Part shown: positions 8,532 through 17,685 of the stretch, piece after piece
How the letters are laid out: each line of letters starts with the position of its first letter
Position numbering within the stretch: the first letter of the stretch is position 1
Assembly: GCA_903845125.1 (NCBI GenBank)
Contig: CAIMWS010000427.1
Location: 1-53,553 of the forward strand
Direction: 5' to 3'
Length of the DNA: 53,553 nucleotides
Source: an uncultured Verrucomicrobiota bacterium
GTDB lineage: Bacteria; Verrucomicrobiota; Verrucomicrobiia; Limisphaerales; UBA1319
Made by a program: the position numbers and the translations under genes
The notes under the pieces: generated by a model
Seen by the model: the letters and a program-made list of their open reading frames with translations, nothing else
Database searches by the model: none
What the model was told of the DNA's origin: nothing

Positions 8532-9377
8532 GTGAACGTAAATCCAACGCTCCGGTGGGGCCTTTTGCCCGCAGGCAGTGAGCGCCTGATGGGCCCACCG
8601 GCGGGCGCCAAAACCTGTGGGGAGGGCTCGGTCATCCCGGTCGGATCGTTCCGGCTGCACCTGGGGCTAAACTGGCTGGCGATATCCTTGATGTTTTTGG
8701 CGTTGGGCAGTGAATTGCCAGCGGCGACGATCCTGGGGAAAGTGACGTTGCGGGGCACTCCACCCCCGTCAGTCCTGGTCGATTTAACCGATTTCCCGGA
8801 CGTCCGAAAAGTGCATCCTGAGGCCTTATTTACCCGGCATTGGTTGCTGGCTCCGGATGGCGGATTGCAGAACGTATTTGTCTATGTCAAAGAGGGATTG
8901 GAAGGAAAGAAATTCCCTGCCCCGATTGGCCAGCCATTGCTGGATCAAACCAACGCCGGGTTTTATCCCTATGTATTAGGGGTGCAGACCGGACAAAAAT
9001 TCGTGATTCGAAATTCGGAACCTTACATGGATACGGTTCACGCCCTGCCCAAAAGCAATCCGGAGTTTAATATCGCCCAACCTTTGACGGGCATGGTCAG
9101 CACCAACTTTTTTGACCGGCCGGAAGTCTTGATCAAAATCAAATGCGAGGTCCACCCTTGGGAATTCGCCTTTATTGGGGTGGTGCCCCATCCTTTCTTT
9201 GCGGTGACCGGGCCGGAAGGGGGATTCCAGTTGCCGGGCGATTTACCCACGGGCGAATACGTCATTGAGATAGCGCATCCCAAGGCGGGAACCTTGCAGA
9301 AAAAGGTTTCGGTGAGTGACCAAAACCCGGTGAAGCTGGATTTCACCTTGTCGGTGCCGGAGTCGGTGAAAAAATAA
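8532..9377 (+). CDS. Exported cupredoxin-like protein with carboxypeptidase-regulatory-like tail
   Basis: A protein of up to 281 residues. A hydrophobic segment (LNWLAISLMFLALG) followed by small residues looks like a signal peptide, but it lies about 45 residues in, so the GTG at 8532 may not be the true start; ATG at 8589 is an alternative. The body resembles the exported 'methylamine-utilisation/cupredoxin-like' proteins of Planctomycetes and Verrucomicrobia: FVIRNSEP, then a DTVHA histidine, then IKIKCEVHPW with Cys-x2-His, as in type-1 copper centres, although a Met ligand is not obvious. The last ~75 residues look like a carboxypeptidase-regulatory-like beta domain (FAVTGPEGGFQLPGDLPTG). 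A copper-binding electron-transfer role is inference. Confidence 0.65.
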   Translation: MNVNPTLRWGLLPAGSERLMGPPAGAKTCGEGSVIPVGSFRLHLGLNWLAISLMFLALGSELPAATILGKVTLRGTPPPSVLVDLTDFPDVRKVHPEALFTRHWLLAPDGGLQNVFVYVKEGLEGKKFPAPIGQPLLDQTNAGFYPYVLGVQTGQKFVIRNSEPYMDTVHALPKSNPEFNIAQPLTGMVSTNFFDRPEVLIKIKCEVHPWEFAFIGVVPHPFFAVTGPEGGFQLPGDLPTGEYVIEIAHPKAGTLQKKVSVSDQNPVKLDFTLSVPESVKK

Positions 9378-9521
9378 ATTGGGGATGGTGTGGGTTGGAG
9401 GAAATTGTTTTAATTGTTTGGTAACCAGTGGGATATGGCCATTGGTGATGGGCTTTAACTGAATTCAGGGAACGCGGTGAAGGAAAATCGTTGCCTCTCG
9501 AGGTTGGTATATGGTTGCATC

Positions 9522-9540
9522 TTGGCATGGAACTAGCTTT
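9522..9540 (+). promoter_or_regulatory. Candidate sigma-54 (-24/-12) promoter
   Basis: TTGGCATGGAACTAGCTTT carries the invariant GG (9524-9525) and GC (9536-9537) separated by exactly 10 bases, and matches the TTGGCACG-N4-TTGCT consensus at most positions. It lies about 60 bases before the acylphosphatase ATG on the coding strand. No sigma-54 activator gene or upstream activator site was recognised in the window, so this rests on the pattern alone. Confidence 0.4.
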
Positions 9541-9595
9541 AGATTGAGCGGCATTTTAACTTGGGAAATTTGAAAAAGTTCAACCAAAGGGCTGC

Positions 9596-9880
9596 ATGGG
9601 CCTGAATCGGCAGCGGGTTCGGGTTTTTTACTCTGGCCACGTGCAAGGGGTGGGATTTCGCTATACGGTGAAATCTTTGGTGTCGGGTTTTGAAGTGACA
9701 GGAATCATTCGCAATTTGGCAGATCGGCGGGTAGAGTTGGTTGCGGAAGGGGAAAAAGGGGAACTGGAAGAATTTTTGAAAGCTATAATGGAATCCGGAT
9801 TGGGCGGTTTAGTCCGAAACACGCAGATCGCCTGGGAAGAAGCAGGGGGAGATCTGAAAGGATTCGCGATTGTTGGTTAG
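9596..9880 (+). CDS. acyP: Acylphosphatase
   Basis: A 94-residue protein of the expected length for acylphosphatase, which hydrolyses acyl phosphates such as acetyl phosphate or 1,3-bisphosphoglycerate in the cytosol. The hallmark GHVQGVGFR is at residues 14-22 with the phosphate-binding Arg22, and the catalytic Asn lies in IIRNLADRRVE (about residue 40). It is the first gene of a likely three-gene plus-strand unit, followed after 15 bases by a metallophosphoesterase, with a possible sigma-54 promoter about 60 bases upstream. Confidence 0.9.
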   Translation: MGLNRQRVRVFYSGHVQGVGFRYTVKSLVSGFEVTGIIRNLADRRVELVAEGEKGELEEFLKAIMESGLGGLVRNTQIAWEEAGGDLKGFAIVG

Positions 9881-9895
9881 AGAGATTGTGACAAG

Positions 9896-10621
9896 ATGAG
9901 ATACGCGATTTTAGCTGACATACATGCCAATCTTGAGGCTTTGGATGTGGTATTGGCCGATGCTGAGGCCCAGAAGTGCACGCATTATGCCTGCCTCGGG
10001 GACATTGTCGGCTATAATGCCAATCCCAAGGAATGTTTGGAGATCGTGCGCAAACTGAACATGCCCTGCGTGAAGGGCAACCACGATGAATACTGCTGCT
10101 CGGAAGCTGATTTGGAGGGATTCAATCCTCATGCCCGGGAGGCGATCAACTGGACCCGCAATCATTTGACGGCGGATGACCGCCAGTGGCTCAAAGAGTT
10201 GAAATATATCCGGTTGGTGGCCAATTTTTCCCTGGTGCATGCCACCATGGATGCCCCGCAGCGCTGGGGCTATGTGTTCGACAAATTGGCGGCAGCTTCG
10301 AGTTTCACTTACCAGAACACCAATGTCTGTTTTTTTGGCCATACCCATGTGCCAACGGCCTTCATCCGCGATGTGGCCTTGGTTCGCGGGGGATCCTATT
10401 CCAAATTCAAGGTGGAATCGGGGCGGAAATACTTTGTGAACATTGGCAGTGTGGGGCAGCCACGCGATAACAACCCCAAGTGTGCCTATGGGATCTATGA
10501 CTTGGATGAAGGCACCATCGAGTTGCGGAGACTGGATTACGACATCCCCAAAACCCAGGCCAAAATCCGTGCCAACGGATTGCCTGAGCGCCTGGCGGAG
10601 CGCCTGGCGCATGGTAAATAA
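9896..10621 (+). CDS. YfcE/MJ0936-like metallophosphoesterase
   Basis: A 241-residue calcineurin-like phosphoesterase. Metal-ligand motifs appear in order: ADIHANLEAL near residue 7, CLGDIVGYN near 33, KGNHDEYC near 61, FGHTHVPTAF near 145 and the following NIGSVGQPR. Family members use two metals to hydrolyse phosphodiesters or phosphomonoesters; the substrate is unknown, and diadenosine tetraphosphatase-type enzymes have a similar plan. The start ATG follows the acylphosphatase stop by 15 bases, suggesting co-transcription of two phosphate-ester hydrolases. Confidence 0.85.
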   Translation: MRYAILADIHANLEALDVVLADAEAQKCTHYACLGDIVGYNANPKECLEIVRKLNMPCVKGNHDEYCCSEADLEGFNPHAREAINWTRNHLTADDRQWLKELKYIRLVANFSLVHATMDAPQRWGYVFDKLAAASSFTYQNTNVCFFGHTHVPTAFIRDVALVRGGSYSKFKVESGRKYFVNIGSVGQPRDNNPKCAYGIYDLDEGTIELRRLDYDIPKTQAKIRANGLPERLAERLAHGK

Positions 10622-10691
10622 CCCCCCGCTTCCGGGTTATGCACGAGCCATTGCGAAATCGCCCGGGCGCCTGAAACCGCCGCTTTGATTC

Positions 10692-11744
10692 GTGCCAGCA
10701 GGTCATCCTCAAAAAATCCTGATCCTAAAGCCCAGTTCCCTTGGGGATGTCATCCACGCCCTGCCGGTATTGAGGCTGCTCAAGAAACGTTTCCCCGCGA
10801 GCCAGATCTACTGGTGGCTGGCCAGCGATCTCTTGCCACTTCTGGAGGGGGATCCCGATCTCAGCGGATTATTCCCGTTTTACCGCCGCCGCTGGAAATC
10901 CCCCATGGACTGGCTGGTTTTGATCCGCAGCATCCGGCAAATCCGGAAAAAGAAATTCGATTGGATCATTGATTTGCAGAGCCTGGCGCGGAGTGCCTTG
11001 GTGGCGTGGCTGGCCAATGGGACCCTCACGGTCGGCTTGGATGATTTCCGTGAAGGGGCGTCCACTTTCTACGATGTAACCATTCCCCGTGGGGCCGCGG
11101 ATGTGCACGCTGTGGATTGGTATCTTAAGACCTTGCCGCAGCTGGAGGTGCCGGTGCATTGGGAATTTGATTGGCTGCCTTTGCGGGCGGATATCCTGGC
11201 TGGCATCCAGCATAAATGGCATCCGGGGAATGAAAATTGGATTGTTTTGCATCCGGGAGCTCGGTGGCCCAATAAACGCTGGCCGGTGGAAAATTACGGC
11301 GGGTTGGTTCGGGAATTGATCTCCTCGGGCTTGCCGTTGCGGTTCGCGATCCTGGGCGCCAAATCAGACAAAGCCTTGGGTGCCGCCATCCACACTGCTG
11401 CGCCTGAGCACTGCCTGGATTTGACCGGGCAGACTTCGTTGTCCGAGATGATTGAATGGATCCGGCTGGCCAGGGTGATGGTCACCAATGACACCGGTCC
11501 CATGCATGTGGCCGCCGCCTTGGATAAACCGGTGGTGGCTGTCTTCGGCCCCACCAATCCTTCCCGCACGGGACCCTATCGCCAAATCCAGCATATCCAG
11601 CGGGCGGATTTGCCTTGTGTGCCATGCATGCAGTCCAAGTGCCAAAATACGTATCCGCTGGAATGCCTCCGGCTGATCCGTCCGGCCTCCGTAGCGTTGG
11701 AAGTGATTTGGCGAATGAAAGCTCAAACCCGGCAGGGGGGCTGA
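10692..11744 (+). CDS. Glycosyltransferase family 9 (heptosyltransferase-like)
   Basis: A 350-residue GT9 protein, the family of ADP-heptose:LPS heptosyltransferases that build the inner lipopolysaccharide core on the cytoplasmic face of the inner membrane. Visible hallmarks are the N-terminal ILILKPSSLGDVIHALPVL, the C-domain HPGARWPNKRWP motif near residue 185 and TNDTGPMHVAAALDKPVVAVFG near residues 262-284. Four Cys near the C-terminus (CVPC...C...C) recall the group of heptosyltransferases with a Cys-containing tail. The GTG at 10692 is the start that keeps the N-terminal strand intact; there is no clear ribosome-binding site. It lies 70 bases after the phosphoesterase gene. Confidence 0.85.
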   Translation: MPAGHPQKILILKPSSLGDVIHALPVLRLLKKRFPASQIYWWLASDLLPLLEGDPDLSGLFPFYRRRWKSPMDWLVLIRSIRQIRKKKFDWIIDLQSLARSALVAWLANGTLTVGLDDFREGASTFYDVTIPRGAADVHAVDWYLKTLPQLEVPVHWEFDWLPLRADILAGIQHKWHPGNENWIVLHPGARWPNKRWPVENYGGLVRELISSGLPLRFAILGAKSDKALGAAIHTAAPEHCLDLTGQTSLSEMIEWIRLARVMVTNDTGPMHVAAALDKPVVAVFGPTNPSRTGPYRQIQHIQRADLPCVPCMQSKCQNTYPLECLRLIRPASVALEVIWRMKAQTRQGG

Positions 11745-11772
11745 CCCGAGCGGCAGGTGGTTCCGGGGTGGA

Positions 11773-12534
11773 TCAAGGATGAACCAAACGGTAGAACCGG
11801 GTGCCTTCGGACGCGGGAACCACCATCTGCTGGCTGTCTCCGACCTGCTGGACCTGGTTGGTGGATTCGATCCACTGGCCCACCAGCAAACCGGTGTTTT
11901 CCTGGAGGACAAAACCAGTGGCACTGGCCGGCCAGGATAACACCACCGTATTGGTGCTGGTGGCCGAAAGGCTTAAGGCTGGAGGACCGGGAGTGACGCG
12001 CAGGTTATCCGCCAGGAAAATGGGGCCGTAGTCGCCCCCGGTGGGGGGTGGGGCGTCGTAGTGTACCACCACGCGGTTGAATACCCGCGTGGAACTGAAA
12101 GCCAGAGTGGCGGAGGGCCAGGTGCCGGGTGGCTCGGCGGTGGTAGTGGCGGTGCCCACCTGGGTGTTGCCCAGATAAGCCGTCACCCGCATGCGGGCCG
12201 AGGAATCGCAGGCCAGCTCTTGAGGGGCATACAGGATGGAAAAAGCAGTCAGGACTTGGGAAAAAGCCATGGTCAGGTCCGAAGCAAACACGCTGTTCGG
12301 GTAAAGGCAAAGGCCCGAAAAGCCCGCCGGAGTGAAGCCCATGGAGTTGGCCGGTTGGATGGAGAAACCCTGTCCACTGGCGGTGAACCTGGCCGTGATC
12401 CCGCCGGCGGTCAGATTGATTGGCAGCGGTGAAAAGCCGGGGGCGTTTTCAAAATCAAACAGGACCTCTTGGGCTTCGGAATGCGTGGCCAGTATCGTGA
12501 GCCCGGTGGCGATCAGTTGGGTCAGTGTTTTCAT
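11773..12534 (-). CDS. Secreted protein with verrucomicrobial C-terminal beta domain
   Basis: A 253-residue exported protein. The signal peptide (MKTLTQLIATGLTILATHSEAQ) is cleaved around residue 22. The middle, about 24-190, is a beta-rich domain of jelly-roll type (VLFDFENAPGFSPLP, and VVVHYDAPPPTGGDYGPIFLADNLRV), possibly carbohydrate binding. The end, from about 195, is the domain seen on many Verrucomicrobia secreted proteins (LSWPASATGFVLQENTGL ending in FYRL). The ATG at 12534 is preceded by GAAGG at a fitting distance. Function beyond export is unknown. It converges on the GT9 gene with 28 bases between the stops. Confidence 0.7.
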   Translation of the reverse strand: MKTLTQLIATGLTILATHSEAQEVLFDFENAPGFSPLPINLTAGGITARFTASGQGFSIQPANSMGFTPAGFSGLCLYPNSVFASDLTMAFSQVLTAFSILYAPQELACDSSARMRVTAYLGNTQVGTATTTAEPPGTWPSATLAFSSTRVFNRVVVHYDAPPPTGGDYGPIFLADNLRVTPGPPALSLSATSTNTVVLSWPASATGFVLQENTGLLVGQWIESTNQVQQVGDSQQMVVPASEGTRFYRLVHP

Positions 12535-12749
12535 CGTGTTTGCCTTCAACGAAATCCAGTAACTTAATATATTTATCGGGGGGTATAACGCGAGCGAAAC
12601 CTTTTGGCCGGCGCGGGCCACGCCTTGAGTGGGCGCCATGAAAAGCCGGGTGATCCGCGACCGATGCAAAGTGGTTTTGGCCCCGCCTGGTCGGCACGCA
12701 TTCCAATTGGAAAGGGGCGCGCAGGTGGGCTATATTCAGCCGTTCGGAT

Positions 12750-14612
12750 ATGTTTCAGGGTTCGAAAACAAATCAAGCGGGCCAGGAATACCCCACCAGT
12801 GAATTGGTGCGGCGTTTGCTGGCGCTGGCGTGGCCGTTCCGCGGCGATTGCCTGCGGTCGCTGGTGTTGAGCTTGTCCATGCTGGTGCTGGGCATCGCGG
12901 GCTTGCAGTTACTGGGCGTGGTGGTGGATGTGATCCGCCACGCGCTGGATCCCGCGCAGCGCCCGCCCGCCTATCCATTCGGATGGCAGCCGTCAGCCGC
13001 CTGGACACCACTGCAAACCGTGACGGCGCTGGCGGTGGCCATTGTCGGGCAGGCCCTGTTGAGAGCCTGGCTTACTTATGATTATAACATGACGATCGCC
13101 CGGCTGACGCAGGGGCGGATTGTTCCGGACCTTCGGGACCGGCTTTACGCCAAACTGCAGCGGTTAAGCTTCCGTTTTTTCGATATCCACGGCTCCAGCT
13201 CGATCTTCAACCGGGTGACGGGGGATGTGCAGAATGCGCGCTTGTTTGTGGATGGGGTGATGCTCCAGGGCACCAATATGCTGCTCACCCTGGCGGTCTA
13301 TTTTGTGTTCATGTGGCGGATCCACCCCGGGCTCACGCTGGCGTGCTTATCCGTCACGGCGCCGTTGTGGTGGGTAACCCATTATTACTCTGGCCGACTG
13401 CGCCCGGGGTATTTGCGCAACCGGCAAATCCAGGATCGCCTGGTGCTGACCTTTTCCGAGAACGTCCGTGGTATGCAAACCATCAAGGGATTCGCTGCCG
13501 AGCCCCACCGCATCCGGCGCTTTGAAACGGATAATGACGAGGTGACTTCCCAGCAGCAGAATATTTTCCGCGACCTCTCCTGGTTCACCTTGGGCACGCA
13601 ATTCCTCTCCCAGTTGAGCCTGGTAATTTTGTTCGCCTATGGCGGGTGGCTATACGTTCAGGACCGCGTGGCGCTGGGGAGCGGCCTGGTGGTTTTCGCC
13701 GGATTGCTGCAGCAGTTCAATGGCCAGGTGGCCAACATTACGACCATCGCCAATTCAGTGCAGCAAAGTTTCACCGCGGCGCGGCGGGTATTTGAAGTGC
13801 TCGACACCGAGGCCGAAGTGCAAAACGCGCCGAAAAGCATCGTGCCAGCCCGGTTGAGCGGGCGCATTACTTTTGAAATGGTCACGTTTGGGTATCTGCC
13901 AGGGACGCCGGTTTTGCAGGAGATTACCTTCGAGGCTGCCCCGGGGCAGGTGATCGGTATTTTCGGTATGACCGGCACGGGCAAGAGTTCCCTGCTGGGC
14001 CTGGTCCCCCGGTTTTACGATCCACAACAGGGGCGCATCCTGGCGGATGGCCGGGATCTGCGGGAGCTGGACTTGGACGCTTACCGCCGGCAGATCGGCA
14101 TCGTTTACCAGGAGAGCTTTCTGTTTTCGAACACGGTGGCGGCGAATATCGCCTTTGGCAATCCGCACGCCACCCAGGAACAGATTGAACGCGCAGCCCA
14201 AGCGGCCTCGGCCCACGAATTCATCCGGTCTTTGCCGCAAGGGTACGAAACGGTGCTCGGCGAGGCAGGGGTCGATCTGTCCGGCGGCCAGCGGCAGCGG
14301 CTGGCCCTGGCCCGCGCGCTGCTGCTCGAGCCTCCCATCCTGATCCTGGACGATCCGACCGCTTCGGTGGATTCCAAGACGGAGCAGGATATCGTCTCGG
14401 CGCTGCGCCAGGCCATGGCTGGGCGGACCACGTTCGTGGTGTCGAACCGGCTGAGCCTCCTGCGCCGGGCGGAGGTGATCCTGGTGCTCGGTCAGGGCCG
14501 GCTGCTGGACCGGGGAACGCATGCGGAATTGGTGCAGCGTGCCGGGCCTTATCGCGATACGGCCCTGCTGCAGCTGATGGATCTCACCGAACCACTTACG
14601 GAGGCCGCGTGA
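12750..14612 (+). CDS. ABC exporter subunit 1 (degenerate-site half)
   Basis: A 620-residue half-transporter: an N-terminal type-I exporter membrane domain (about residues 25-340, six hydrophobic spans, with the ICL region FNRVTGDVQNAR) and a C-terminal nucleotide-binding domain. Walker A GMTGTGKS starts near 406 and signature LSGGQRQR is intact, but the Walker B catalytic Glu is Asp (D534-D535, in LILDDPT) and the switch His is Asn566 (VVSNRLS). These are the usual changes in the non-hydrolysing site of heterodimeric exporters such as BmrCD or TM287/288. It is translationally coupled by a GTGA overlap to subunit 2. The exported substrate (drug, lipid or peptide) is unknown. Confidence 0.85.
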   Translation: MFQGSKTNQAGQEYPTSELVRRLLALAWPFRGDCLRSLVLSLSMLVLGIAGLQLLGVVVDVIRHALDPAQRPPAYPFGWQPSAAWTPLQTVTALAVAIVGQALLRAWLTYDYNMTIARLTQGRIVPDLRDRLYAKLQRLSFRFFDIHGSSSIFNRVTGDVQNARLFVDGVMLQGTNMLLTLAVYFVFMWRIHPGLTLACLSVTAPLWWVTHYYSGRLRPGYLRNRQIQDRLVLTFSENVRGMQTIKGFAAEPHRIRRFETDNDEVTSQQQNIFRDLSWFTLGTQFLSQLSLVILFAYGGWLYVQDRVALGSGLVVFAGLLQQFNGQVANITTIANSVQQSFTAARRVFEVLDTEAEVQNAPKSIVPARLSGRITFEMVTFGYLPGTPVLQEITFEAAPGQVIGIFGMTGTGKSSLLGLVPRFYDPQQGRILADGRDLRELDLDAYRRQIGIVYQESFLFSNTVAANIAFGNPHATQEQIERAAQAASAHEFIRSLPQGYETVLGEAGVDLSGGQRQRLALARALLLEPPILILDDPTASVDSKTEQDIVSALRQAMAGRTTFVVSNRLSLLRRAEVILVLGQGRLLDRGTHAELVQRAGPYRDTALLQLMDLTEPLTEAA

Positions 14613-16498
14613 GCGTTCCCGGAACTCAACCGGGCCCGGCGGGCCGCCGGCTCAGCCAGCTGGACAGCGCGCGCGAGGCCATCACCTTTTACCGCCCGCT
14701 GGAGGATCGCGAGGCTGACCATGCCCCGCTCAGCGTCCAATGGATCCGCCGCATTTTCAGCTACACCCAGCCTTATGCGGCCCGCCGCAACTGCCTGTTT
14801 TTCCTGACGCTGATCCGCGGCCTGCAGTTGCCGGTTCTGGCCTGGATGATCGGGCAGACCATCAACGGGCCGATCGCCGGGCGGGATCTGGGCGGCATTT
14901 ATTTTCATGCGGGCCTCTATTTCGTGCTGGTCTGCGCCATGGTGTCCACGCTCTTTTTCCGCCAGCGCCTCGCCCTTGAGCTGGGGGAGGCGGTGGCGCA
15001 CGACATGCGGTCCGAACTGTGCCGCAAGCTGGTCACTCTGCCGATGTCCTTTTTTAATAAAACCAAGTTCGGCCGGATCATCAGCCGCCTGACTTCGGAC
15101 ATCGACAGCATCCGCATGGCCGTCCAGGACGTGGCCTTTGTGGTGACCATCCAGGGCCTGCAAATGACCGTGGCCGCGGGCTTGATGGCCTGGTATAACT
15201 GGCGGCTGTTCTCCCTGATGCTGCTGCTGGTGCCGATCATCTGGCTCGTGAACCGGAAATACCGGCGTGAAGCCAGCCAGCGTTTGCGGAAGGTCCAGGA
15301 GACTTGGAGCCGGCTCACCTCGACCCTGGCGGAGTCGGTCAACGGCATCCGGGTTACCCAGGCTTTTGTGCGCCAGGAGATCAATTCCGGATTCTTCCGC
15401 AAATTAGTGAACCTGCATGGGGAAAACAACGTGGGCCTGGCGCAGGCCTCGGCGGTCTTTATTCCCCTGCTGCAGATGAAAAGCCAGCTCTTCCTGGGGG
15501 TGGCGGCGCTGGCCAGCGGCTACGGGGCCTTGCGCTGGCAGGGAACCTGGCACATGGATTTTGGCGACCTGGTCATGTTTTTCTTCCTGGCCAACTTCTT
15601 TTTCGAACCGGTCCAGGTGATTGGCAACCAATACAGCCAGGCGCTCACGGCCATGGCTGGCGCCGAACGGTTTTTCCGGCTGCTCGACTTGCAACCCGAG
15701 TGGCAGGATGCGCCGGAAGCCCGGCCGATTCCCCGCATTAATGGCCGGGTGGAGTTCGACGGGGTGCATTTCGCCTATGAGCCGGGCCGCCCGGTGCTGA
15801 TGGATATTTCCCTGGTGGCCGAGGCCGGGCAAACGGTGGCCCTGGTGGGTCACACCGGCAGTGGCAAATCCACCCTGGCCGGCTTGGTCCAGAAACTTTA
15901 CCTGCCATCCCGCGGGCGGGTGCTGGTGGATGGGATTGACCTGCGCGAGGTGGCCAGCGCCTCGCTCCATTCGCAGATGGGGAGTGTCCAGCAAAACAAT
16001 TTCCTGTTTGCCGGCACGATCCTCGACAACATCCGGCTGGCCCGGCCCCAGGCCAGCCTGGAGGAGGTGCGCGCGGTGTTGCGTTCCCTGGACTGCCTGG
16101 ATCTGCTGGAGTCGCTACCGCGCGGTTTGGATACGGAGGTGGGCGAGAAAAGCGCGGCGCTTTCGCTCGGGCAACGGCAGCTCATCTGTTTCGCCCGGGC
16201 GTTGCTGGCAGATCCGCGCATCATCGTTCTGGACGAGGCGACGAGCGCGATCGACAGCGTCACGGAGGCCCGCCTCCAGCGCGCCTTGGAGATACTGCTG
16301 CGCGGCCGCACGGCGTTGGTCATCGCCCATCGCCTCAGCACCATCCGCCAGGCAGACCAGGTGCTGGTGCTGGACCAGGGGCGCATCGTTGAGCGCGGCA
16401 CGCACACCACGCTGGTGGCCGCCGGTGGCACTTATGCCCGCCTGCACGAGGAATTCACCCGCCGGGACGGTTCATCCCGGCAGGTTGAAAATCAATAA
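14609..16498 (+). CDS. ABC exporter subunit 2 (catalytic half)
   Basis: A 629-residue half-transporter with an N-terminal type-I exporter membrane domain (ICL motif GRIISRLTSDIDS near 160) and a nucleotide-binding domain with canonical Walker A GHTGSGKST near 415, Walker B IIVLDEATSAID, and switch His in IAHRLST. Its signature is LSLGQ (518-522) rather than LSGGQ. The heterodimer therefore has one full site (this Walker A/B with the partner LSGGQ) and one degenerate site (partner Asp/Asn with this LSLGQ). The GTG start at 14609 overlaps the partner stop (GTGA), and GGAGG just upstream is a good ribosome-binding site. Confidence 0.85.
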   Translation: MSVPGTQPGPAGRRLSQLDSAREAITFYRPLEDREADHAPLSVQWIRRIFSYTQPYAARRNCLFFLTLIRGLQLPVLAWMIGQTINGPIAGRDLGGIYFHAGLYFVLVCAMVSTLFFRQRLALELGEAVAHDMRSELCRKLVTLPMSFFNKTKFGRIISRLTSDIDSIRMAVQDVAFVVTIQGLQMTVAAGLMAWYNWRLFSLMLLLVPIIWLVNRKYRREASQRLRKVQETWSRLTSTLAESVNGIRVTQAFVRQEINSGFFRKLVNLHGENNVGLAQASAVFIPLLQMKSQLFLGVAALASGYGALRWQGTWHMDFGDLVMFFFLANFFFEPVQVIGNQYSQALTAMAGAERFFRLLDLQPEWQDAPEARPIPRINGRVEFDGVHFAYEPGRPVLMDISLVAEAGQTVALVGHTGSGKSTLAGLVQKLYLPSRGRVLVDGIDLREVASASLHSQMGSVQQNNFLFAGTILDNIRLARPQASLEEVRAVLRSLDCLDLLESLPRGLDTEVGEKSAALSLGQRQLICFARALLADPRIIVLDEATSAIDSVTEARLQRALEILLRGRTALVIAHRLSTIRQADQVLVLDQGRIVERGTHTTLVAAGGTYARLHEEFTRRDGSSRQVENQ

Positions 16499-16504
16499 CG
16501 GAGC

Positions 16505-17617
16505 CTATTTCGCTGCGGCCGTGCGGATGGCGAGGTTGGCAAGGGTTTCTTTCAGTCTGGCTTCCTCCCCGGGATTGGCCGCGAGGGGGAGGTTCTGAAT
16601 GGCTGGCAGGAGCTTGTCCCACACTACATTAAGTTCGGCCTGCATGTCGCGGGCGTCGGCGGTGATGGCCACCACGGCGTCCTGCTCGGGTAGGATGACG
16701 CAGAACTGGCCGTTGGCGCCATCGCCGCGGAAAGCGCCATGGCGGCAGCGCCAGAATTGAAAGCCGTAGCCTTGGTCCCAATCTTTGGTGGGATCGCTCC
16801 CGTTGGAGACTTGGCGCGCGGTGGCTTTTTCAACCCAGTCCGCGGGCACCAGCTGCCGGCCCAGCCATTGGCCTTTGCGCAAATAAAGCTGCCCGAATTT
16901 GGCGATGTCTTCGGTGCGGAGTTTCAGGCCAAAACCGCCGAAACTGACCCCTTGCGGGCTCGTGCCCCACTCGGGATTTTCAATGCCCAGGGGCTCGAAC
17001 AGCCGGGGCCGCAGGTAATCCAGGACGGTCTGGCCGGCTGCCTTCTGGACAATGGCCGAAAGCATGTAGCTGCCCGGGGTATTGTAGAGGAACAAGGTGC
17101 CAGGCTTGTGCTGCACTGGATGCGCCAGAAAGGTTTTGGCCCACGAGGTTGAATCAGTGAATTTGGCCTCGGTTTCATGGCCGCAGGACATGGTGAGCAG
17201 GTCGCGCACCCGCATGGCCTTGAGTTTGTCCGAAGGCGCCTCGGGGGCCTCCTCCGGGAAAAACTTCAGCACCGGGTCGTCGAGGCTCAACTTGCCTTCC
17301 GCGATCGCCAGGCCGACCGCCGTGGAGGTGAAGCTTTTGCTCAGGGAATGCAGGACGTGGGGTTTACCCGGCGCTTCCGGCTTCCACCAGCCTTCGGCGA
17401 TGACATACCCGTGGCGCACCAGCATGAAGCTGTGCATGGTGGTGACCTGCCGGTCGGCGGCCTCGATGTACTGGCGAATGCCCGCCGAGGAGACGCCCTG
17501 GGCCTCGGGCGAACTGCGGGGCAGAGCCAGGTCCGCGGCCTGATTTGGGATGGCGGCGGCACCAACCAGGGCGCCTGCCAGATACCACAGTCTTGATGCG
17601 AATGGGTGATTGAACAT
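16505..17617 (-). CDS. Exported serine hydrolase, class C beta-lactamase fold
   Basis: A 370-residue protein of the beta-lactamase/esterase family VIII group. A short signal sequence (SRLWYLAGALVGAAAIPNQAA) directs export. The catalytic SxxK is S91-L-S-K94 within HSLSKSFTST, and the second motif Tyr is in LFLYNTPGSYML; the third motif region reads HGAFRGDGANGQF, without a clear KTG. Such proteins are usually esterases or peptidases rather than true beta-lactamases. ATG at 17617 is preferred over an in-frame TTG at 17629. Its stop lies 6 bases from that of the ABC exporter, so the two units converge. Confidence 0.75.
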   Translation of the reverse strand: MFNHPFASRLWYLAGALVGAAAIPNQAADLALPRSSPEAQGVSSAGIRQYIEAADRQVTTMHSFMLVRHGYVIAEGWWKPEAPGKPHVLHSLSKSFTSTAVGLAIAEGKLSLDDPVLKFFPEEAPEAPSDKLKAMRVRDLLTMSCGHETEAKFTDSTSWAKTFLAHPVQHKPGTLFLYNTPGSYMLSAIVQKAAGQTVLDYLRPRLFEPLGIENPEWGTSPQGVSFGGFGLKLRTEDIAKFGQLYLRKGQWLGRQLVPADWVEKATARQVSNGSDPTKDWDQGYGFQFWRCRHGAFRGDGANGQFCVILPEQDAVVAITADARDMQAELNVVWDKLLPAIQNLPLAANPGEEARLKETLANLAIRTAAAK

Positions 17618-17685
17618 GGGCTCAATCAATATTGACCGGCGCGTTGCGAAGCAAGGCCGGAATTCAATCAGGCTGGAATCAGCGG

